Virus record (IMG/VR): IMGVR_UViG_3300036398_004744
Coordinates: 1 to 64,000 of that record
Source: a virus
Length of the DNA stretch: 64,000 bases
Reading direction: 5' to 3' (one strand)
Shown: positions 16,222 through 25,400 of the stretch, piece after piece
Layout of the letters: every line of letters begins with the position of its first letter
How positions within the stretch are numbered: the stretch's first letter is position 1
Translations under genes and position numbers: made by a program
The notes under the pieces: model-generated
Databases searched by the model: none
What the model was told of the DNA's origin: nothing
Seen by the model: the letters and a program-made list of their open reading frames with translations, nothing else

Positions 16222-16578
16222 ATGGGAGGAGCAAACAAGGCATTCGAAAGAGCCGGAAAGGGCGCCAGCATCGGTGCCTCTGAGGGCTTTTCTGGAGGAG
16301 GACTCGGTGGCCCGGCTGGATCTGCCTATGGAGCACTCGGAGGCGCCGTGTTTGGCGGACTCGACGGCGCCGTGAATGGCCCGATCTACCGCGCCAAGAC
16401 CGGCGGATCCTCTGGATTCGGATCATCCTTTGACCGCATGATGCAGGGCGCGACGACCGGAACGGCAGACGGCAGCGCCTTCGGACCGTGGGGCGGCATC
16501 GGAGGCGGAGTCGCCGGCGGATTCAGCGGCCTGTCGAACAGTCCAGCCTTTCAATATCGAGTCGGAGGAGGATACTGA
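16222..16578 (+). CDS. Glycine-rich Met-Gly-Gly protein (118 aa)
   Basis: Begins MGGANKA. Glycine, serine and alanine dominate (GFSGGGLGGPAGSAYGALGG), with alternating small and hydrophobic residues such as GGIGGGVAGGF. This resembles membrane-inserting glycine-zipper segments. No catalytic motif. Likely a minor virion or ejection protein, on grounds of position between other internal proteins. Confidence 0.55.
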   Translation: MGGANKAFERAGKGASIGASEGFSGGGLGGPAGSAYGALGGAVFGGLDGAVNGPIYRAKTGGSSGFGSSFDRMMQGATTGTADGSAFGPWGGIGGGVAGGFSGLSNSPAFQYRVGGGY

Positions 16579-16579
16579 C

Positions 16580-16990
16580 ATGGGAGGAGCATCCGCATCT
16601 GCCGCACCTGCGGCCTCGGCCGCGGGCGGATACGCCAGCAAGGGGGCCATGTCGGCCGCGACGGTCGGCGGAACGACCGGCAGCAACGTCTCCGGGATGG
16701 GATGGGTTCCGAAGGCACAGGCGGCCGGCTCTGGCGGGACAAACTACATGGAACTCGCAAAACTCTTTGGCGGCGTCCTCGGAGACTCATCGGGTCAGTT
16801 TGGAAAGGCCGTGGCTGGCCAGCAGTACGGCCTCGGCGGACAGTCCGTCTCGAGTCCGTTCGTGCCGCCGGGACCGTTTCCGTTCGCGGGACTGACTCGG
16901 GAGATGCCGCGAGTCCAGTCGAGAGGTTTTCGTCTTGCCAGCGCGTCCGCGGGACCGCTTCAGCAGACAGGAATGGGATATTCAATCTGA
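16580..16990 (+). CDS. Met-Gly-Gly protein, Ala/Gly/Ser-rich (136 aa)
   Basis: Begins MGGASAS one base after the previous stop. The N-terminal 50 residues are low complexity, followed by a short helix (NYMELAKLFGGVLGDS) and a Pro/Phe-rich segment (SPFVPPGPFPFAGL). No family. Part of the run of small virion-module genes with a common MGG start. Confidence 0.55.
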   Translation: MGGASASAAPAASAAGGYASKGAMSAATVGGTTGSNVSGMGWVPKAQAAGSGGTNYMELAKLFGGVLGDSSGQFGKAVAGQQYGLGGQSVSSPFVPPGPFPFAGLTREMPRVQSRGFRLASASAGPLQQTGMGYSI

Positions 16991-16994
16991 GACC

Positions 16995-17444
16995 ATGGGA
17001 GGAAGCCGACAGGGATTCGGGGCGATCGCGCAGATGCGCGAGCGGATGCAGAATCGTGTTCAACAGCAACAGGCCGCGGCCAGGCCGGCTCCTGCCCCGG
17101 TGCCCGCCCCGGCCCCAGTTTCGGCACCGGCGCCCGCCCCGACTCCGGCACCAGCTGAACCCCCTGCTCCCGAATACACCCCGTTCCGCTCATTCGCGGT
17201 TCCTGATTTTGGATCTCAGCTCTATGGACAGTCCGGAGCAATTCCACGCGAAATTTCTGAATCATCTGGCATGACTCCGTCACGTCCCAGACTTCAGTCG
17301 ACTGGATCAAGGAATCCAACCGCGGGCGGACGTCTCTCGAGATCAACCGGATCATCGCCGACAACGGCGGGTCCGATCACGCCGGTTCCCAATGTCTGGA
17401 ACTCTGCGAACGCCAGCATGGCAGCTGGCGCCGTCGCTCTATGA
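16995..17444 (+). CDS. Met-Gly-Gly protein with Pro-Ala linker (149 aa)
   Basis: ATG 16995 (MGGSRQG) is chosen over an upstream in-frame codon because it matches the MGG starts of the neighbours and follows the previous stop directly. A helix (AIAQMRERMQNRVQQQQ) leads into a proline-alanine repeat (PAPAPVPAPAPVSAP) of about 40 residues, a typical rigid linker, then a disordered Ser/Thr tail. Likely a structural tether within the virion. Confidence 0.55.
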   Translation: MGGSRQGFGAIAQMRERMQNRVQQQQAAARPAPAPVPAPAPVSAPAPAPTPAPAEPPAPEYTPFRSFAVPDFGSQLYGQSGAIPREISESSGMTPSRPRLQSTGSRNPTAGGRLSRSTGSSPTTAGPITPVPNVWNSANASMAAGAVAL

Positions 17445-17477
17445 AAACGCCAACAACTAGAAAGAGAGGATAACATC

Positions 17478-17981
17478 ATGGGAGGAGGAAGAGGAGGAGG
17501 ATCAGCACCGCCGCCACCGCCACAGCCTGACTGGGCTGGGATCTTTGCGGCCGAGCGCGCGGCAAATCAACGACTCATGGACCAGCAGCGAGCCGAGGCC
17601 GAGGCGCAGAGACAGCGCGAGGCACAGCAGCGCCAAGAAGAAGAGGCGCGCCGCATGCAGGAACAACACAACGTCCAGCAGAAGGCCCGCGACGAGGCGG
17701 CAATGACCGATTTCACGAAGATGAAGCAGGCGGCGGCCGCACAGGCCGTCGGAGGAGTCGGCTCTGTCACCCCGACATCGTCTCGTGCCACGGCACCCGG
17801 ACTCACCCCGACGTCTGCCATGTCGACGTCTCGTCCGATGTCGTCTGGAACGTTTGCCCCGAGTCCGACGGCCCCGGCGGGTCCGGCGGCCCCGATGGCC
17901 GGCAATCTGCCAACCGCGCCGGCACAGGTCGGCCTCGGAGGCGGCGGATTTGACTTCCTGAGACAGTATTTCTCGAGGTAA
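17478..17981 (+). CDS. Met-Gly-Gly protein with coiled coil (167 aa)
   Basis: Begins MGGGRGGGSAPPPPPQP. Residues 25-75 are a charged coiled coil (RANQRLMDQQRAEAEAQRQR). The remainder is disordered Pro/Thr/Ser/Ala, ending in GGGGFDFLRQYFSR. A Shine-Dalgarno-like GAGAGGA precedes the ATG. It sits directly before the two largest internal proteins. The role is inferred to be structural or in ejection. Confidence 0.55.
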   Translation: MGGGRGGGSAPPPPPQPDWAGIFAAERAANQRLMDQQRAEAEAQRQREAQQRQEEEARRMQEQHNVQQKARDEAAMTDFTKMKQAAAAQAVGGVGSVTPTSSRATAPGLTPTSAMSTSRPMSSGTFAPSPTAPAGPAAPMAGNLPTAPAQVGLGGGGFDFLRQYFSR

Positions 17982-17984
17982 CTC

Positions 17985-19397
17985 ATGGCGATTCAGACCG
18001 GCGGCTTCAACGTGGCGCGGGGCGGAGGGGCTCAGATTCAGCTCGCCGCCCCGGCGCCGCTGTCGTTTGTGTCTGGAAGCACCCTTGCCCCGGGAGACAT
18101 CGGGGTCAACGCCATCACCGAGGGATCGCGTCTCGCGACGGCCAGCCTGCTGTCCGGGGTCAACGTGGCCCTCGAGAGCGTGCTCGGTGCCGGTCTCGGG
18201 ATTCTTGAGAGAAGGCAGAAGCGCGACGAGGACGAACTTGCCCATGAGCGCGCCCTTGAGATTGCCCGCGAGCGCAGTCTTCTCGGAAACGTTCTCAGTC
18301 CGCTTGACCGCGAGCGCCTGCTCGGGCAGCGCCTGCAGAACATCGAGCAGATTCGCGAACTCGAGGATCCCTATGCCGAGTTTCTCGGTGAAAAGGGCCC
18401 GTCGCCACTTGGCGACATTCCTGACCCAAATCTTGGTCTGAGACCCGAGGATCTGCCCCTTGAGCCGTTCGACCCGAATGCGCCCGAGAACGTCGAGCCA
18501 GAACTTCCGTCGGGCGACGTTCCGCTCCCGCCTCTTCAGGGAGCCCGTCCTCCCGGCGAGGAACCCGCGCCCGGCGCCGCCCCAGAGGGTTACACGACGG
18601 CGGGCCCGGGAGGAATGCTTCTGGTGGTCCCGATTCCGGCAGAATCTGGCGGGGGCCGCATGATCATCAACCGGGCCACCGGGGCCACGACGATCGACAA
18701 GGGAGCCGGCGGGCGGACCGAGACCACGGCCTCTGGACTTCCCGAGGAACTCAAGGATGAACTCCGTCTCAAGGGCGTGACCGTCAACGCCAAGGGCGAG
18801 GTCTCGACCACCTACGAACCGAGCACGGCCGACGCGGACCAGGAGAAGGAGATCAGCACGATGCAGTCGAGCATCGAGCAGGCCAACCGCATCGTGCGAG
18901 ACATCGACACGATTGTCGATACCGCGCAGGAGGCCAGACTCCCGGCGACTGGAAAATTTTCTGACTGGATTGCCACGCTGCCCGTCACCACCGGAGCGAG
19001 TGACGTCCGAGCCCTCATCAAGAACATCGAGGCAGACGTGGCCTTCAAGACGCTGGCCGACATGCGGCGCAACAGCAAGACGGGTGGCGCGCTCGGAGCC
19101 ATCTCTGACCGAGAACTCGCCCTTCTCGCGGCCGCCGAGGGCTCGATCAATCCATCTCTCAGCTGGCCAGTCTTCAAGCGCAACCTGCAAGACATCAGCA
19201 ATGCTCGCAAGGAGCTGATCAAGATGTGGGGCGGCAAGCTTGCCTCGATGGGTGCCGGCACGTCGCAGTTCGACCTGACTGCCGAGATCAACAGTCTCGC
19301 CGAGCAGCTCGATGACATGCCCGACAGGAATTCTGAGGAATATCGCGCCGGGAGAGAACGGCTCAAGGAGCTGGTTCGCCGCCAGAGAGGACAATGA
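17985..19397 (+). CDS. Internal virion protein (470 aa)
   Basis: N-terminal beta-like region (FNVARGGGAQIQL), a coiled coil (ERRQKRDEDELAHERALEIA), a Pro-rich linker, then a helical domain. The stretch around residues 340-390 (NIEADVAFKTLADMRRNSKT, GGALGAISDRELALLAAAEG) is a block I recognise from internal or tail-associated proteins of many phages: a GGALG-SDRE-L core followed by helices. Its place before the giant protein fits the second of the podovirus ejection proteins. No enzymatic motif seen. Confidence 0.65.
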   Translation: MAIQTGGFNVARGGGAQIQLAAPAPLSFVSGSTLAPGDIGVNAITEGSRLATASLLSGVNVALESVLGAGLGILERRQKRDEDELAHERALEIARERSLLGNVLSPLDRERLLGQRLQNIEQIRELEDPYAEFLGEKGPSPLGDIPDPNLGLRPEDLPLEPFDPNAPENVEPELPSGDVPLPPLQGARPPGEEPAPGAAPEGYTTAGPGGMLLVVPIPAESGGGRMIINRATGATTIDKGAGGRTETTASGLPEELKDELRLKGVTVNAKGEVSTTYEPSTADADQEKEISTMQSSIEQANRIVRDIDTIVDTAQEARLPATGKFSDWIATLPVTTGASDVRALIKNIEADVAFKTLADMRRNSKTGGALGAISDRELALLAAAEGSINPSLSWPVFKRNLQDISNARKELIKMWGGKLASMGAGTSQFDLTAEINSLAEQLDDMPDRNSEEYRAGRERLKELVRRQRGQ

Positions 19398-19400
19398 CCC

Positions 19401-22400
19401 ATGGCCGTTCTCGAGGAAGTCATCGGCGAGGTCACGTCTGAGACCAGGCCAAAATCCGGCATGGTCGGCGGAGTCTCGCGCGGCGCCGTCGGGCGTCGCC
19501 GCAAGAAGAAGCCCGCATCGATCCTCGACGAGGTCACCGAAGAGGTGTCGAAGGAGCCGGTCCCCGAGGGTGCCCTGGCCCAGGTCATGCGCGAGACCGA
19601 GACCGATCCCGAGACCGTCCGCCGCATGCGGGCCGAGGGACAACCGCTCACGACCGATCAACAGCGCATCGCCTTCGAGGCCGAGCGGGCGAGGCCACTG
19701 ACCGACGTTGCGCTCGGTGCCGCGGGCGCCTTCATTCAGGCGGCTCCGCAGACCGCCGGACAGCTTCTGAGGGGAACTGCCAAGTTTGCATACGAGGGAG
19801 TCGGAAAACCTCTCGGCGAGGCCGTTCTCTCCGGACTGATCCACGAGCCAGGATCCGATGAACAGGAACAGGCCGTCAGACGGGCATTTCGAGGAGCAAA
19901 CAGTGCCGTGCGCTCGCTCGCGTCTGGCGTGGCTCAGGACATAGAAGAAACGGCCAATGCCGCGATTCGTGCCGGATATTTTGGAACCAGCATCACTGAC
20001 CGTGCCGCCGAGAAACTCGGACTCGTCACGCCAGAACAATCTTTCAACAACTATCTTGCTCGCGAGGACATGCGCCGCGGCGAGGCCGAGGACATTCAGG
20101 AGAATCCCGATCGTGCCGCGACGATGTTGGCCAGGAATCCGCTCGCCGGGACCGTGATCGAGGGAGCCGCGATGCTGTCTGGACAGGGAGCCCTGACGCC
20201 GGAGGCGAAACGGGCCGCTCTTGCCGGATACGAAGAATCTCTGCTTCAGGAGGCCAAGTTCAGACCAGACGAGGACATCTCGATGCTCGGCGAGGTCCTG
20301 TCTCCGGTCGGTCTTCCGGCCAGGCTGGTGAAGCCCGTCACGAGCGCGCTCGGCGGAACCATGGAGGCCGCGGGCGGACTCGCCGTGCGAGGCGTGACGA
20401 AACCCACGATTCGCGGCGTCAATCCTCTCGAGGGAGTCGGCATCGGGATCCGGAGGGTCGGCGAGGGAGCCGAGAAGGTCGGAGCAGGCATCAGCCAGGC
20501 AATCACGGGACGTCCCGACACCTTCCTGGCGGCACCTGGCACGATCGTCTCGGCATTCACCAAGAGACCCGGACAGCTGGTCGAGGGAGTCGGTAGGACC
20601 ATGCGAGATGTCGGCCGCCAGATCGACGAGGGTGGAATCCGGGGACGGACCGGCATCGTCGAGCGGCTCGGAAGAGACCCCGCCTCGGCCGACTGGATCC
20701 GCGACCTCTTTGGACCCGGCGCACAGAAGCGGCTCGAGAAGATGGAGCGCAAGAACAAGCAGCGCGTCGCCGAGGGCAAGCCCGAGATCAAGCCGGGACG
20801 CGGCGGGGTCATGCGAGCCCGCACCGCCGACTACGGTCTGCGTCTCGCGAACAGTCTCACCAAGTCGGGTGTCTCTGGCGCCGCGCTGAACGGTATCATC
20901 GGGGCAGCCGACATCGAGACCGCAGAAGAATTTGGCCGCTCCACCGGCGTGGGCTTTGGCATCGGCTCCTACATGGCCGGTCGCGTGCCCGAGCGCATCG
21001 GGGCAGCCCTTGATCCGACAACCGGCCTTGCCACAAAGATCGACCGGGTGACCGAGATCGACCCGCTCGATCGTCGTCTCGACGAGGATGCCGATCTCAA
21101 GCGCTTCCGGGCGACGGCCGATCCGGAGCTTGTGCGGCAGGTTGAAAAGCTCTCGAGCCCAGAGGAACAGGTCGCGTCTCGCATGCGAGAGCTCGACGAT
21201 CTGTTCCAGCGCAAGGCCGAGGCCGACTATGCCGAGGAAGACACGGCCGAGCTCGATGCCGTCATCACCCAGAAGGCCGATGAACTGTCGGCCCTGCAGG
21301 AGAGCACCAAGGATCTGACGCAGGAAGACCGCGACGAGCGCCGCCGGGCCGTCGAGCTCATCATGGCAGACGGCCTCGATCTTCTTAAGTCAAACGGCAG
21401 GGCCGCGGGTCTCAACGGCGTGAACGTGAAGATTCTTGACCCGTCTCAGATCGAGTCGTTCATTCGCGAGCGCTGGGGACAGAATCTTGAACAGGCCGAG
21501 GCGATCGTCACACAGCTCGGAGGCCGCACCGATCTCAGTCCATCCGAGGAACAGTCACTCCTGCGTGCCAACCAGGCCGTCCAAAAATTTCAGGAGCAGG
21601 TGCAGCTCTGGCCGCAACAGACGGGGTTCGCGCTGTCAGACTCCGACCAGGCCGATGCCCCGGCCCATCTTCGGATGGCCAACATCGGGGCCCCGACGAT
21701 CGTGATGAACACCGAGCAGCTGATGCGTGATCCGCGCCGCGTGGGTCTTCGTTATCTGCTGCAGCACGAGAGCAACCACATCCTTGAGCAGTTTCGCGAG
21801 GTCCAGGAGATGCAGCGTCCGGTGAGAGACCTGTGGTTCGGCAAGCGAATCGTCCGTCCCGACGGCACGGTGCTCGAGGCAACCCCGGGAATCATCACCG
21901 ACGACTGGATCAACGACGTTGGAATCCCGATGTATGCCGAGCGACTCTACGGTCCCGGAGGCGAGACCAAGTTTCGTGATTCTTTCGCGTCGCCGCAGCA
22001 GGCCGTCGAGTATGTCCGTTCCGAGCTCATGTCCGAACTGTCGGCGCTGTCCGAGACCGGCTATTCCACGATCCGCGAGGCACTCGATTCGCCTGGTCAG
22101 GCCGTTGTCGACCGTCTTCTCATTTCTCGAAAAAATTCCATGCTCGGGCGACTCCGCCAGGCCCTCGAGGCCATGGGGGTCGAACTCGACTCAAAGGGAG
22201 ACGTGAAGTCCGTGATCTTTGGAGACCAGGCACCCTTTGATCCCGATGCCCTGGCGATCATGCGCCAATACAAGAGAAACCTTCGCGAGTTCAATGACAT
22301 GCTCACCTATGCCGGCGGCACCACCGAAGGCGAGGTCGAGATCAGCGTCACTGAGCTGATGACAAACCGGGCCCTGCAGGAGGCATACAAGGATGATGTC

Positions 22401-25400
22401 ATCTGGGACAAGGAGACCATTCTTGATGTCCAGGATGACGAGGGAAACACCGTCGCCCAGATCGTGATTCCCGATGACCCCACGATCGATTCTGCCACCG
22501 GAGAATACCGAATCGCCAACGGACAGCTCGTCGATGAGAATGGTAGTGCCCTGCAGCTTACCCCGACCATCGACCTGTCTGGTCTTCCGGATGGCGCGCG
22601 GGCCTCGATTGACAGTCGCATCGCGCGCAACCCCGACGGCAGTCCCAAGATTCTGACAAACAAGGAGATTCAGGCGAGGGCACGTCAGCGCGATCAGATG
22701 ATCAAGGACGCGGTCGACAACGCCCCAGAGGACGGCTTCGAGGGACGACTTCGAGACACCGGAAACGGGAGCTATCGCGGGGTCATGAGTCCGTCGCAGC
22801 TCGAGGCCGTCATGGCACTGCCCAACAGCGTGATTTCCCCGTCTCTCAAGAAGAACATAGCCGCCTTCAACGAGGTGCTTCAGAAACGCGACGGGACTCG
22901 CATCCTGATGGAATATCAGGCGGCCCTCCGCGGCGGAAGGTATCGGGCCCTCAGTCCGCGCATCCGCGACGTCGTGCCGATTGGGTATCAGTTCAGCAAG
23001 CAGGGCAACTTTCTGGCCACGACCATCTCGGTCAGCCGCATGTTCGATAAGATGAATCTCTGGTCACAGAAGCGGCCAGAGAATCTCAATCTCTGGGGAC
23101 GCGATCTCGGCAAGTTCTGGGAGGACGTGACCCGAGTGCTCGACAACCACAACCGGGGACTGGCTGGACAGACCGGACTCGACGTCGATCCCGACATCGC
23201 GATGCAGAAAAAGAACCGCATCAACGACTTTTTCAATCTGTTCACCAAGGAGACTGAGTCGCTGAATCCATCGAGGACCACGCTCCCGGCTCGCCGCGGG
23301 AAGGACTCGGCAGACCGCCTGATCATGTCGGCTCGCATGGACCGCATCAACCAGATGCAGATCAGCAACGCCCAGAAGCTTCCTGTCGACTACGGCAAGA
23401 TGCTCGTCAATTTCTTCCCAGAGAACGAGGCACGGTCGCTTCGTCTCGACCAGTTCCAGGATGCTCCGGTCGAGAACGACATTGTCGGCGGCGCCATGCC
23501 TCGGTTCCTTCCCGGCATCCGCTACACCTCGCTTCCCGACGATCCCAAGAAGACCATGGCCGACTTCTATATGCTCAACGCCATGATCACGACCCCGCCG
23601 ACCGGATGGAGCATGGGCAAGTTTGGCGGCGAGGCCACCATGTATGCTCCCTCGGCAGACCCGACCGGGCGCTATGCCGGAGTCCGCGCCGAGAAATACC
23701 AGGACGCCCTCGACGAGGCCAAGCAGACGCTCATCCCGACCCTGCACAGCAAGATCCAGAAGGCACTGCACTTTGCGGTTGCGGCAGAACTGCGGCATGC
23801 GATTCCAAAGAAACAGCCGACCGACCTGGCCGAGTCTGAATTCTATCAGGAATACATGCGCCAGTATGCGATCCAGGGAGCGGGCATGCCAGATCTCAAG
23901 AAAGAAAAGGGGCCACGCCGTTTTCAGAGCGAGCATGAGGGCTATCGGGCCTCTTTCATTGCGATGGAAAATGCCCGCAAAAAACTCGGCATGAGCATTG
24001 CCGACGTGGCCCTGTTTGCAGAACAGCTTTATCGCCGCGGGAGCTGGTCGTCAAGCTACGGCGGAAACCCGTGGGGCGACATCGCGGCCCATCTTGCCAA
24101 GATGTCTGATCCGAGCTATTCTACCGAGCTGGTTCGTGCCGTCGTGACCGACGAGAATGGCCGCATGCAGATCATCGAGACCAACGAGTTCCGCGACCCG
24201 GGCGCCTACAGCGCCATGTTCCAGGAGATCGATCGGGCCTACGACCTGCAGCACAACACGAACACGGTCTTCAACAAACTCAAGAAATACTACATGGGAG
24301 CCGAGGGATACGGCTGGATCGCCAAGATGCTTGACTTCAAGGCCAATGTGGCCAATCCCCGCGAGCTGCGCGGCCTCGTCAGCGGCACCATGGGGAAACT
24401 GGCCGACGCCTGGTTCGCCGACATGCGCGCCGACGCGCCCCTCACCCAGGATCTCGAGGCCAGGGTCGTCGAGCAGCTTCCAGAGTCGTTCATTGACAAC
24501 TTGGATCCGTCTCAGTCTCCATCCCAGTTTCCTGAGATGCTCAAGGATCTGGTCGCAGACTACTACCGCAAATCCTCAAGCGGAGTTCGGCGTGAGAATC
24601 CCTTTGAAAACATCGCCAACGCGGCCGAGGGCATCTTTCGCAACAATGGCGGAAAGAGCGACGACTGGAAGGCGATCAAGAAAGACCAGAACGCGCACAT
24701 CGGGATCATCCTTGACGACCATTTCGGCGATCTCGGAGTCGCGAGGACCGATGCCACCAAGCTCTTCCGCATGTTGCTCGTCGAGGGCCGGGATCCCAGA
24801 GTCACTGGCAAGAAGCCGTCTCCGTCTGATGTCCCGAAAGTCGAGACCAAGCTTTCCAAGCCGAAGCCCATGGCCTACCAGAACTGGTTCATGGGAAATG
24901 TGTTCCAGCCCAAGCTTGACAAGTCGACTCCCTCGAATCTCAATGAGTTTGTTGTCGGTCTCTTGTTTAACGGATTCAATGGCCTGAAGCTTGGCGATGT
25001 CACCGTCGTCAATGCCGGCGGTTCTGGTAAGGCAGTGACTCTCAAGGTCTATGTCGGAGACTCCGTGGCTGAGGGCAGCCTTGCCACCACGGCCCAGATT
25101 CCAGGCGGCAAGAAGCGTGACATCGTCGACTGGCTCGCCGAGTATGCGCTCATGCGCGCCAAGATGAACGGTTACGGCAATGTCATGGACTGGATGCAGC
25201 AGAATCTGAAGGCCGAGATGAAGCCGCAGATGCCCGTGCAGAGTGAGGGAATCAGCAATCTTCTTGAGAATCTTCCGTGGGCCGCGAGAAACAGAGTCAA
25301 TCAACTGCTTGAGAATCTGCAGGATCAGGAGTGGGTTGACACCAACCTCGCGAATCTTCCGCCGTCCGACATCGACGCCTCGGCTGATTTCGTGGAGTCG

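Noticed and set aside
17502-20039. 845-codon open frame on the minus strand opposite the virion genes
   Set aside because: Antisense to four well-packed genes with repeats and coiled coils; its translation is Arg/Gly/Leu-rich low complexity. It comes from codon bias in GC-rich DNA.
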